64,000 nucleotides of DNA from Clavibacter sp. B3I6 (GTDB lineage: Bacteria > Actinomycetota > Actinomycetes > Actinomycetales > Microbacteriaceae): NCBI RefSeq assembly GCF_030816895.1, contig NZ_JAUSYL010000001.1, positions 930,001 through 994,000 on the forward strand, in the 5' to 3' direction. Positions 48,112 through 55,606 of this stretch are shown piece by piece. The position numbers were made by a program, and so were the translations under genes. The stretch's first letter is position 1. The number at the start of each line of letters is the position of its first letter. The notes below the pieces were generated by a model. That model saw only the letters and a program-made list of their open reading frames with translations, ran no database searches and was not told where the DNA came from.

Positions 48112-48588
48112 ATGACGAACGCCCCGCATCCCGACGCCGCCCGCCCCGCCGAGTCCGGAGCGCGTCGCGCGGGGTCGTCCCCCGCAGCGGCGCCGCCGTC
48201 CGGCTTCGCGGCGCTCGTGCGCGGCACGCGCGCCCGGTCCGACCAGCCCTCGCGCCTCGGCCGTCTCTTCGCCGTCGTCGCGATCGTCGAGGCGGTCACG
48301 TGGACCGGCCTCCTCGTCGGCATGTTCCTCAAGTACGTGACCGAGACGACCGAGCTCGGCGTCTTCGTCTTCGGCCGCCTGCACGGCGCCGCGTTCGTGC
48401 TCTACGTGATCGTCACGGCCGTCGCGGCGATCCGCCTGCGCTGGGGCTGGAAGCCGGCGCTCCTCGCGGGTGCCGCCGCCATCCCGCCGCTCGCGACGCT
48501 GCCGCTCGAGGTCGGGCTGCGGCGTCGCGGCTACCTGCGCCGGCCGGCCGCCGTGTCCGACGGCGCCGTGGATCACACGCCGGTGTAG
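48112..48588 (+). CDS. DUF3817 family membrane protein
   Basis: A 158-residue protein with three membrane segments after a 45-residue Pro/Ala-rich leader. RLFAVVAIVEAVTWTGLLVGMFLKY and VFVFGRLHGAAFVLYVIV match DUF3817 (YdzA-type). Function unknown. RBS GGAAGG lies 5 nt before the ATG. Its end overlaps the convergent YitT gene by 16 bp. Confidence 0.85.
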   Translation: MTNAPHPDAARPAESGARRAGSSPAAAPPSGFAALVRGTRARSDQPSRLGRLFAVVAIVEAVTWTGLLVGMFLKYVTETTELGVFVFGRLHGAAFVLYVIVTAVAAIRLRWGWKPALLAGAAAIPPLATLPLEVGLRRRGYLRRPAAVSDGAVDHTPV

Positions 48589-49235
48589 CGCCCCGGCCGG
48601 TGGTTGAGCGCGAGCACGAGGTTGAGCAGCACCGCGCCGACCGCCGACCACACGACGGACACGACGGACACGACGGTGAGGCCGAGCAGGATCACGGTCA
48701 CGTCGAGGATCATCTGCGCGTACCCGGCCCGGAACCCGAACCGCTCCTGCACGACGAGCGCCACGATGTTGAAGCCGCCGAGGCTCGACCCGTGGCGGAA
48801 CACCACGAGCAGCCCGATCCCGACGAGCAGGTTCCCCGCGAGCACCCCGTACACGGGCTGCAGCTCGAGCCCCGTCACCATCGCGGGGTGCAGGGTCGAG
48901 AACAGCGACACGAGCGCGACCGAGATGGCCGTGCGGATCGTGAACCGCCACCCCTTCTTCCACACGGCGAGCGCGAAGAACGGCGCGTTCACGACGAAGA
49001 ACAGCACCCCGAACGGCAGCGCGCCCGTGTAGCTCAGCAGCAGCGCGAGCCCGGCGGTGCCGCCCGTGACGGCGCCGCTGTCCCGCAGCAGGAACAGCCC
49101 GAACGACGCGACGAACGTGCCGGTGAGGATCCCCAGCACGTCCTCGATCACGGAGTGCGGGATCCCCGCGGTCGTCGCCTCACCGGGGGCGACGGAGGGC
49201 GGGACGGGCAGGGGCTCGGACGCGGACGCGGTCAT
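48573..49235 (-). CDS. YitT family membrane protein
   Basis: A 220-residue protein with about five membrane segments. GILTGTFVASFGLFLLRDSGAVTGGTAGLALLLSY and PVYGVLAGNLLVGIGLLVVFRHGSSLGGFNIVAL are the conserved parts of YitT/DUF161-type proteins. Role uncertain (thought to be a transporter). The ATG at 49235 has a GGAGA ribosome binding site. Confidence 0.87.
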   Translation of the reverse strand: MTASASEPLPVPPSVAPGEATTAGIPHSVIEDVLGILTGTFVASFGLFLLRDSGAVTGGTAGLALLLSYTGALPFGVLFFVVNAPFFALAVWKKGWRFTIRTAISVALVSLFSTLHPAMVTGLELQPVYGVLAGNLLVGIGLLVVFRHGSSLGGFNIVALVVQERFGFRAGYAQMILDVTVILLGLTVVSVVSVVWSAVGAVLLNLVLALNHRPGRYTGV

Positions 49236-49347
49236 GGCGGTCTCCGGGGTGGGGGGACGGGATCGCGCGGGCGGTCGTGCCGCGTGCCGCGCAGGGACCA
49301 GCATGGCGGATGCGCGGGGTGGCGGCGGACGCGACCGGGCCCCGCAC

Positions 49348-50226
49348 CTACGCGAAGATCGCCCCCACCGGCTCGCGCTTCTCGGCCTGGAAGCGGTCCT
49401 CGGCGCGGCCGAGCGCCCAGTAGGCCGAGAGCGACAGCGCCCGCCGGTCGATGCCCCAGCCGTCCTGCAGGATCGCCCGCAGCTCCTTCATCGCGCCGCG
49501 CTCGCCGTGCGCGAAGACCTCGACCTCGGCGTCCGGCCGGTCGAGGGCGCGCACGGCGTCGACGAGGGGCGCGCCCGGGACGGCGTCGGGCGTCCGCGAC
49601 CGGTGGATCCACCGCACCTCGACGCCCGCAGGGTGCGCGAGCGGCAGCTCGTCGCCCGCGCCGTCGACCTCGATCAGCGCGACGCCGCGCGCGTCCGCGG
49701 GCATCGCGGCGAGCGCGGCGGCGATGGCGGGGACGGCCGAGTCGTCGCCGACCACGAGGCGCGCGAGGCCGGGGTCCGCGCTCGGCTGGAACAGCCCGCC
49801 GGGGCCGCTGGCCGCGAGCAGGTCGCCCGGCCGCGCGGTCGCCGCCCAGGGGCCCGCGAGCCCCTCGTCGCCGTGCACGACGAAGTCGATCGCCGCCGTG
49901 CCCGTCGCCGGATCCGCGTGCCGCAGCGTGTAGGTCCGCACCGCGGGCAGCGCCTCGGGCGGCAGGGTCGCGCGCAGCGCGGGCAGGTCGAACGGCGGGA
50001 CGATCCCGGATCCGGGCTGCGGCAGCATCAGCTTCACGTACGCATCGGTCGACGCGAGCCGCTCCGGGTCCGCCTCCGCGAGGAGCGCGCGGGTGCCCGC
50101 CCCGCCGAGGTGCACGCGCACGAGGTGCGGGGACAGCCGCTCGGTGCGGATCACCTCCAGGACGTGCTGCGCCCTGGGGGCGCGGGCGGGACGGTCGGGG
50201 ACGGCGGGTGCGGCGGAGTCGGTCAT
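49348..50226 (-). CDS. Siderophore-interacting protein (ferric-siderophore reductase, FAD-dependent)
   Basis: A 292-residue cytoplasmic flavoprotein. RTYTLRH is the FAD-binding motif (RxYT), GPWAATARPGDLLAASGPGG the second nucleotide-binding part and VVGDDSAVPAIAAAL the start of the NAD(P)H lobe. ESxYW-like LSAYWALGRAEDRF at the C-terminus is typical of the SIP/ViuB family. It would release iron from imported ferric siderophores. RBS GGAGGAT precedes the ATG. No siderophore transport gene is adjacent. Confidence 0.92.
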   Translation of the reverse strand: MTDSAAPAVPDRPARAPRAQHVLEVIRTERLSPHLVRVHLGGAGTRALLAEADPERLASTDAYVKLMLPQPGSGIVPPFDLPALRATLPPEALPAVRTYTLRHADPATGTAAIDFVVHGDEGLAGPWAATARPGDLLAASGPGGLFQPSADPGLARLVVGDDSAVPAIAAALAAMPADARGVALIEVDGAGDELPLAHPAGVEVRWIHRSRTPDAVPGAPLVDAVRALDRPDAEVEVFAHGERGAMKELRAILQDGWGIDRRALSLSAYWALGRAEDRFQAEKREPVGAIFA

Positions 50227-50309
50227 CGAGGACGATCCTCCGCTCCCCGCCTCCCCCTCGCAACGTGACGGTCCGGCGCGGGCCCTCGCCCGGTCGGGCA
50301 TGGCGCACC

Positions 50310-50315
50310 TACACT
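50310..50315 (+). promoter_or_regulatory. Leaderless -10 element (TACACT) of lipB
   Basis: TACACT starts 12 nt before the GTG at 50322; transcription would begin on the start codon. Confidence 0.55.
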
Positions 50316-50321
50316 GACCCC

Positions 50322-51017
50322 GTGGTCGACATCGTCGTCACGGGGCTAAGCGCCAACTCCGTGCCGTACATCGAGGCCCTCGAGCGGCAGCGTGCCTTGC
50401 ACGCCGCCGTCGTCGCGGGCCGGGCGCAGGACACCGTCATCCTCCTCGAGCACCCCTCGGTCTACACCGCGGGGAGGCGCACGGAGCCGGACGACAGGCC
50501 GCGCGACGGCACGCCGGTCGTCGACGTCGACCGCGGCGGCCGCATCACGTGGCACGGGCCGGGCCAGCTCGTCGGCTACCCCATCGTGCGGCTGCCGGAG
50601 CCCCTCGACGTCGTAGCCCACGTGCGCCGGCTCGAGGACGCGCTCCTCGGGCTGCTCGGCGACCTCGGCATCGCGTCGTGCCGGGTCGACGGCCGCTCAG
50701 GCGTCTGGATCCGCGGCACGGGCCCCGGCGCCCGCGTCGAGAAGATCGCCGCCATCGGCGTGCGCGTCGCCGAGCGCGTCACGATGCACGGCTTCGCCCT
50801 CAACTGCAGCAACGCGTTCGACGCCTACGACCGCATCGTCCCCTGCGGGATCCGCGACGCCGGCGTCACCTCGATCAGCCGTGTCCTCGGCCGCACCGTC
50901 ACGCCCGCCGACGTGGTCCCCCTCCTCCGCCCGCACCTCCTCCGCGCCCTCGCACCGAACGGATCCGCCATGACCTCCACCGCTCCCCTCCTCCCCTCCG
51001 CCGGGGCCCGCGCATGA
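50322..51017 (+). CDS. lipB: Lipoyl(octanoyl) transferase LipB
   Basis: A 231-residue cytosolic enzyme that moves octanoate from acyl carrier protein to lipoyl domains. RGGRITWHGPGQLVGYPI (about 71-88) is the family signature, EKIAAIGV contains the catalytic lysine and RIVPCGI the acyl-binding cysteine. The GTG start is supported by the leaderless -10. It is followed by lipA through an unusual duplicated junction. Confidence 0.95.
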   Translation: MVDIVVTGLSANSVPYIEALERQRALHAAVVAGRAQDTVILLEHPSVYTAGRRTEPDDRPRDGTPVVDVDRGGRITWHGPGQLVGYPIVRLPEPLDVVAHVRRLEDALLGLLGDLGIASCRVDGRSGVWIRGTGPGARVEKIAAIGVRVAERVTMHGFALNCSNAFDAYDRIVPCGIRDAGVTSISRVLGRTVTPADVVPLLRPHLLRALAPNGSAMTSTAPLLPSAGARA

Positions 51018-51073
51018 GCGCCGTCGCCGCATCCGTGCTCGCGCCCGCCGCCGGGGCCCGCGCATGAGCGCCG
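50998..51073 (+). repeat. 26-bp direct repeat at the lipB/lipA junction
   Basis: Identical 26-base copies lie at 50998-51023 and 51048-51073, offset by 50 bp. Each contains an ATGA in which a start overlaps a stop. Confidence 0.8.
51014..51067 (+). CDS. 17-codon micro-ORF between lipB and lipA
   Basis: MSAVAASVLAPAAGARA followed by a stop. Its ATG overlaps the lipB TGA (ATGA) and its TGA overlaps the lipA ATG (ATGA). It was created by the 50-bp duplication. It ends in AGARA like LipB. It may simply hand ribosomes from lipB to lipA; a function of the peptide is unlikely. Confidence 0.45.
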   Translation: MSAVAASVLAPAAGARA

Positions 51074-52053
51074 CGCCGGACGGCCGCCGCATGCTCCGCC
51101 TCGAGGTGCGGAACGCCGAGACGCCCATCGAGCGGAAGCCCCCGTGGATCAAGACGACGGCCCGCATGGGGCCGGAGTACCAGGCGCTGCAGCAGCTGGT
51201 GAAGACGGAGGACCTGCACACCGTCTGCCAGGAGGCCGCGTGCCCGAACATCTACGAGTGCTGGGAGGACCGCGAGGCCACGTTCCTCATCGGCGGATCC
51301 CAGTGCACGCGCCGCTGCGACTTCTGCCAGATCGACACCGGCAAGCCCGCCGACTACGACACCGACGAGCCGCGCCGCGTCGCCGACTCGGTGCGCCGCA
51401 TGGGCCTCCGCTACGCGACCGTCACGGGCGTCGCGCGCGACGACCTGCCCGACGAGGGCGCGTGGCTGCACGCGGAGACCGTGCGGCGGATCCACGCCGA
51501 CAACCCCGGCACGGGCGTCGAGATCCTCGCCACCGACTTCTCCGGGAACCCGGACCTCCTCGCGGAGGTCTTCTCGTCGCGCCCCGAGGTCTTCGCGCAC
51601 AACGTGGAGACGGTGCCGCGCATCTTCAAGCGGATCCGCCCGGCCTTCCGGTACGAGCGCTCCCTCGACGTGATCACCCAGGCGCGCGACGCCGACCTCA
51701 TCACGAAGTCGAACCTCATCCTCGGCATGGGCGAGACGCGGGAGGAGGTGTCGGAGGCGCTCCGCGACCTGCACGACGCGGGCTGCGACATCATCACCGT
51801 CACGCAGTACCTGCGCCCGTCGCCGCGGCACCTGCCCGTCGCGCGGTGGGTGCGGCCGGACGAGTTCGTGGAGATCAAGGCGGAGGCGGAGGCAGTCGGG
51901 TTCCTCGGCGTGCTCGCCGGGCCGCTCGTCCGCTCCTCGTACCGGGCCGGGCGCCTGTGGGCGCAGTCGATGAGCGCCAAGGGCCGGCCGCTCCCCGCCG
52001 GCCTCGACCACCTCGCGGATCCGTCGCGGGGCTTCGCGCAGGCGGTCGGCTGA
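51064..52053 (+). CDS. lipA: Lipoyl synthase (radical SAM)
   Basis: A 329-residue Fe-S enzyme that inserts two sulfurs into protein-bound octanoate. Auxiliary-cluster cysteines are Cys55, Cys60 and Cys66 (CQEAACPNIYEC); the radical-SAM cysteines are Cys81, Cys85 and Cys88 (CTRRCDFC); the late serine ligand region is VRSSYRAG. Start at 51064 by ATGA overlap; an in-frame ATG at 51091 is closer to the usual LipA N-terminus (MLRLEVRNAETPIERKP). Confidence 0.96.
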   Translation: MSAAPDGRRMLRLEVRNAETPIERKPPWIKTTARMGPEYQALQQLVKTEDLHTVCQEAACPNIYECWEDREATFLIGGSQCTRRCDFCQIDTGKPADYDTDEPRRVADSVRRMGLRYATVTGVARDDLPDEGAWLHAETVRRIHADNPGTGVEILATDFSGNPDLLAEVFSSRPEVFAHNVETVPRIFKRIRPAFRYERSLDVITQARDADLITKSNLILGMGETREEVSEALRDLHDAGCDIITVTQYLRPSPRHLPVARWVRPDEFVEIKAEAEAVGFLGVLAGPLVRSSYRAGRLWAQSMSAKGRPLPAGLDHLADPSRGFAQAVG

Positions 52054-52180
52054 CCCGCCGGCCCCTCCCCGGGCCGCGGACCTGTCGGCTCGCTGACGAA
52101 CCTGCCGCTCCCGGGTCCGCGGCCAGGTGCGCGCCCTATCGTCGGAGGCACCGCGCACGTCCCACAGCTAGGAGCTCGTC

Positions 52181-52780
52181 ATGGCCGCATCGTCCCCGAC
52201 CTCAGGATCCCCGTTCGGAGACGCCGCCGATGGCGTGTGGCAGGCGATGGAGAGCCTCCGGGCGCGCTGGGAGAAGCGCGACGGCGGCAGCGCGGGCAGC
52301 GACGCCGGCACCGGATCCGCTCCCGGCGAGGGCCACCACGACGTCCGCCGGGCCGTGCTCGCCCTCCTCGCCGAGGAGCCCATGCACGGCTACCGCATCA
52401 TCCACGAGATCGAGGAGCGCACCCGCGGCGCGTGGACCCCGACCGCAGGCTCCGTCTACCCCACCCTCCAGCTCCTCGCCGACGAGGGCCTCATCGCCGC
52501 CGAGACCACGGACGGCCGCAGGGTCCACGCGCTGACGGAGGCCGGTCGGGCCGCAGTGGCGCGCGACGGCATCACCGCGCCGTGGGCGGACGCCTCCGAC
52601 GGACACGGCCACGACGCTCACGACCGGCGCGACCGCTCCACCCTCCCGAAGGCCGGCCTCGCGCTGGCGCAGGCGGCCGCGCAGGTGCAGCGCACCGGCA
52701 CGTCCGAGCAGGTGGCCGAGGCCGCGGCCGAGCTCGACGCGGTCCGACGCCGCCTCTACGCGATCCTCGCCCGGGAGTGA
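52181..52780 (+). CDS. PadR family transcriptional regulator
   Basis: A 199-residue repressor. The PadR winged helix begins at VRRAVLALLAEEPMHGYRIIHEIEERTRG and includes GSVYPTLQLLADEGLIAAE. A Gly/Ser-rich N-terminus of about 50 residues precedes it. RBS AGGAG is 6 nt before the ATG; TATCGT (52137-52142) is a plausible -10. The GTGA overlap with the ABC1 kinase gene makes them one operon. Confidence 0.92.
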   Translation: MAASSPTSGSPFGDAADGVWQAMESLRARWEKRDGGSAGSDAGTGSAPGEGHHDVRRAVLALLAEEPMHGYRIIHEIEERTRGAWTPTAGSVYPTLQLLADEGLIAAETTDGRRVHALTEAGRAAVARDGITAPWADASDGHGHDAHDRRDRSTLPKAGLALAQAAAQVQRTGTSEQVAEAAAELDAVRRRLYAILARE

Positions 52781-54495
52781 CCGCGGCCACGGCCGTCGCC
52801 GCGCCCGGGGCGGGGCCCGAGGGCGACGCCCCGGGCACGCGCGCCCGCTACCGCCGCATCCTCCGCTTCGCCGCGTGGAACCTCGCGGTCACGTGGTGGT
52901 ACGAGCTCTTCCTCCCCCGCGTCGGCCTCCGCCGCATCGCCGACCGCACGCGCACCCGGCGCATGCAGCGCTTCGCCCGGCGCTTCCGGGTGCTGGCCGT
53001 CGAGCTCGGCGGGCTCATGATCAAGGTGGGCCAGTTCATGTCGTCGCGCCTCGACGTGCTGCCGCCCGAGATCACGGCCGAGCTCGAGGACCTGCAGGAC
53101 GAGGTGCCGGCGGTCCCCTTCCCCGAGATCCGCGCGCTCGCCGAGCGCGAGCTGGGCATGCCCCTCACGGAGGCCTTCGCCTGGGTCGACGAGACGCCCG
53201 TGGCCGCCGCGTCGCTCGGCCAGGCGCACCGGGCCGTGCTCGGGCCCCTCGACGCCGGTGACACGGGCCTCACGGGCGCCGTCATCAAGGTGCAGCGGCC
53301 GGGCATCGACGACATCGTGCGCGTCGACCTCGCTGCGCTCCGCCGCATCGGCGGCTGGCTCACGCACGTGCGGCTCGTGTCCGACCGCGTCGACGCGCCC
53401 GCCCTCGTCGAGGAGTTCGCCGAGACGAGCCTCGAGGAGATCGACTACCTGCACGAGGCGCGCAGCTCCGCCCGCTTCCAGGAGATGTTCGCCGACGACG
53501 CGCGCGTCGCCGTGCCCGAGATCGTCTGGGAGCGCAGCACCCGGCGGGTGCTCACGCTCGAGGACGTCACGGCCATCAAGATCACGGACCACGCCGGGCT
53601 ACTGGCCGCCGGCATCGACCCGGTGGACGTCGCCCCCGTGTTCGCCGCGGTGATGTTCGACCAGCTCTTCGCCGACGGCTTCTTCCACGCGGACCCCCAC
53701 CCCGGCAACGTCTTCGTCACGCCCGTCGCGGACGGCTCGGTCGAGCAGGGCTGGACGCTCACCTTCATCGACTTCGGGATGATGGGCGAGGTGCCGCCGA
53801 GCACCCGCCGGGGCCTCCGGAAGATGCTCATCGCCGCGGCCTCCCGCGACGGGAAGGGCCTCGTCGACGCGGCCCGCGACATCGGCGTGCTGCTGCCGTC
53901 CGCCGACACCACGCAGCTCGAGCTCGCCATGACGCGCCTCTTCGCCCGATTCGGCGGCCTCGGGTTCGCGGAGCTGCGCGAGGTGGATCCGCGGGAGTTC
54001 CGCGCCTTCGCCGAGGAGTTCCAGGAGGTCGTGCGCACGCTCCCGTTCCAGCTGCCGGACGACTTCCTGCTCATCATCCGCGCCATGTCGCTCACCTCGG
54101 GCGTGTGCAGCGCGCTGGATCCCCTGTTCAACCTCTGGGACTCCGTCGAGCCGTACGCGCAGCGCCTCATCCGCGAGGAGCGCGGCAACGTCGTGCGCGA
54201 CCTCGGCACGCGGGTCGCCGACACCGCGGGCACGCTGGCGCGCCTGCCCGGACGGGTCGACGCGCTGCTCAGCCGCATCGACGAGGGCTCGCTGCCCATC
54301 AGCGACCCGACCCTCGAGCGCCGCGTCGGCTCCCTCGAGCGCACCATCCGGCGCGCCGTCTCGGCGCTCGTCTTCGGCGGCCTCCTCGCGGGCGGCGTGC
54401 TCCTCCGCCCGGACGACGAGGTGCTCGGCACGGTGCTGCTCGTGGTCGCCGTGGTGCCGCTCGCGCAGGCGCTGCTCCCCGGCCGTCGCCGCTGA
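52777..54495 (+). CDS. ABC1/UbiB (AarF) family atypical kinase
   Basis: A 572-residue protein. VELGGLMIKVGQFMSSRLDVLP is the KxGQ motif of ABC1 kinases, AAASLGQAHRA the Ala-rich loop, VIKVQRPG the ATP-binding lysine, FADGFFHADPHPGNVFV the catalytic loop and IDFGMMG the metal-binding DFG. Two membrane segments lie at the C-terminus. UbiB-type proteins act in quinone or isoprenoid lipid handling. In Mycobacterium tuberculosis the relative Rv3197 lies beside the genes that here appear at 55.6-64 kb. Confidence 0.92.
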   Translation: MTAATAVAAPGAGPEGDAPGTRARYRRILRFAAWNLAVTWWYELFLPRVGLRRIADRTRTRRMQRFARRFRVLAVELGGLMIKVGQFMSSRLDVLPPEITAELEDLQDEVPAVPFPEIRALAERELGMPLTEAFAWVDETPVAAASLGQAHRAVLGPLDAGDTGLTGAVIKVQRPGIDDIVRVDLAALRRIGGWLTHVRLVSDRVDAPALVEEFAETSLEEIDYLHEARSSARFQEMFADDARVAVPEIVWERSTRRVLTLEDVTAIKITDHAGLLAAGIDPVDVAPVFAAVMFDQLFADGFFHADPHPGNVFVTPVADGSVEQGWTLTFIDFGMMGEVPPSTRRGLRKMLIAAASRDGKGLVDAARDIGVLLPSADTTQLELAMTRLFARFGGLGFAELREVDPREFRAFAEEFQEVVRTLPFQLPDDFLLIIRAMSLTSGVCSALDPLFNLWDSVEPYAQRLIREERGNVVRDLGTRVADTAGTLARLPGRVDALLSRIDEGSLPISDPTLERRVGSLERTIRRAVSALVFGGLLAGGVLLRPDDEVLGTVLLVVAVVPLAQALLPGRRR

Positions 54496-54520
54496 TCCCG
54501 CCCGGCGCCGGGGCGTCGGC

Positions 54521-54552
54521 CACGACCGCCTGTCCGCTGGGTGTCGGTCGTG
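54521..54552. repeat. 8-bp inverted repeat before the peroxiredoxin gene
   Basis: CACGACCG (54521-54528) and CGGTCGTG (54545-54552) with a 16-nt spacer, 26 nt after the ABC1 kinase stop. Weak terminator or operator. TACGGT (54597-54602) further on is the likely -10 of the next gene. Confidence 0.35.
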
Positions 54553-54635
54553 ACGCCGTGTGACGGCCGTCCCGCGTCCCTCCCGGATCGCCCGCCTACG
54601 GTGAGCGCACCGACCCGACGGACCGAGGAGACACC

Positions 54636-55301
54636 ATGACCGACACCAGCATCCAGGCGCAGATCGCCGACTTCGACCGCGGCTTCGCCGAGCAGATCGG
54701 CCCGGAGCTCTCGGCCGTCTTCGCCGCGGAGCAGCAGGCCCTGCGCGCGGACGGCGTCCCGTCCGGCGCGGTCTCCCCCGGCGCCGCCCTGCCCGCGGCG
54801 ACCCTGGTGGATCCCGACGGTGCGCAGGTCGACCTGCACGCGACCCTCGGCGACGGCCCCGCCGTCATCGTGCTGTACCGCGGCGCCTGGTGCCCGTACT
54901 GCAACCTCACGCTCCGCCAGTACCAGGCGGAGCTCCTGCCCGCGCTGCAGGAGCGCGGCGCGACGCTCGTGGCCGTGAGCCCGCAGACGCCCGAGGGCAG
55001 CGCGCAGGCGGTCGCGGGCGGCGGCCTGGACTTCGCCGTGCTGTCGGATCCCTCCAACGCGTTCGTGCGCGCGCTCGGCCTCGTCACCGAGCCGACCCCC
55101 GAGGCGCGGGCCGCGCACGCGCAGCTCGGCTTCGACGTGGCCGACGGCAACGCCGACGGCACGGGCGACATCCCGTTCCCGACCGTGATCGTCGTGGACG
55201 CCGACCGGCGGGTGACCTTCGCCGACGTGCACGTCGACTACACGACCCGTACCGAGGTGCCGGAGATCCTCGCCGCGGTCGACGCCCTCGACGCGCGGTA
55301 G
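54636..55301 (+). CDS. Peroxiredoxin-like protein (AhpC/TSA family)
   Basis: A 221-residue thiol peroxidase-type protein. YRGAWCPYCNLTLRQYQ places Cys86 and Cys89 as a CxxC active site. A helical N-terminal extension of about 50 residues precedes the thioredoxin fold. The TFADVHVDYTTRTE segment near the C-terminus is typical of the YkuU/redoxin subgroup. RBS GAGGAGA lies before the ATG. Detoxification of peroxides is likely; the reductant is unknown. Confidence 0.88.
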   Translation: MTDTSIQAQIADFDRGFAEQIGPELSAVFAAEQQALRADGVPSGAVSPGAALPAATLVDPDGAQVDLHATLGDGPAVIVLYRGAWCPYCNLTLRQYQAELLPALQERGATLVAVSPQTPEGSAQAVAGGGLDFAVLSDPSNAFVRALGLVTEPTPEARAAHAQLGFDVADGNADGTGDIPFPTVIVVDADRRVTFADVHVDYTTRTEVPEILAAVDALDAR

Positions 55302-55352
55302 CCGCTCCGCCGGGCCGCCGGGCCGCCGGGGAACGCAGCCCCGGGGAACGCA

Positions 55353-55383
55353 GAAGGCCCGGTCTCCAGGAGACCGGGCCTTC
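55353..55383. terminator. Terminator between peroxiredoxin gene and tRNA-fMet
   Basis: Perfect 14-bp arms (55353-55366, 55370-55383), 3-nt loop, followed on the plus strand by ATCTTGTT. It lies 51 nt after the peroxiredoxin stop and 6 nt after the 3' end of the tRNA on the other strand, so it serves both directions. Confidence 0.85.
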
Positions 55384-55389
55384 ATCTTG

Positions 55390-55463
55390 TTGCGGGGGCA
55401 GGATTTGAACCTACGACCTCTGGGTTATGAGCCCAGCGAGCTACCGAACTGCTCCACCCCGCG
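55390..55463 (-). tRNA. Initiator tRNA-fMet (anticodon CAU)
   Basis: 74 nt without encoded CCA. The cloverleaf is complete: acceptor CGCGGGG with CCCCGCA, anticodon stem and loop CTGGGCTCATAACCCAG, T-loop GTTCAAATC. The C1-A72 mismatch and the three G-C pairs at the base of the anticodon stem are the initiator hallmarks, so this is tRNA-fMet and not elongator tRNA-Met. Confidence 0.97.
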
Positions 55464-55474
55464 CTACGAGGAAT

Positions 55475-55480
55475 ACATTA
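55475..55480 (-). promoter_or_regulatory. -10 element of the tRNA-fMet gene (TAATGT)
   Basis: TAATGT on the minus strand, 11 nt before the mature 5' end, within an AT-rich patch (55472-55482) unusual for this genome. Confidence 0.55.
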
Positions 55481-55542
55481 CCAGACGTCTCGGGTGCTCA
55501 TGACCACATCGGCGGCTCCCGCCCGAGACGCGTCCCCCGACG

Positions 55543-55590
55543 AGGACGGCCCCGGCGGCACCCGCATCGCGGGGCCGTCGGGGCCGTCCT
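55543..55590 (-). terminator. Terminator of the UPF0182 gene with two alternative arms
   Basis: AGGACGGCCCC (55543-55553) pairs perfectly with 55580-55590; GGGGCCGTC is repeated at 55571-55579, so a shorter alternative hairpin is possible. It lies 16 nt after the UPF0182 stop codon. Confidence 0.6.
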
Positions 55591-55606
55591 GGTGACGAGC
55601 CGGACG

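Noticed and set aside
55390..55463. Elongator tRNA-Met or tRNA-Ile with CAU
   Set aside because: C1-A72 mismatch and the G-C rich anticodon stem mark the initiator.
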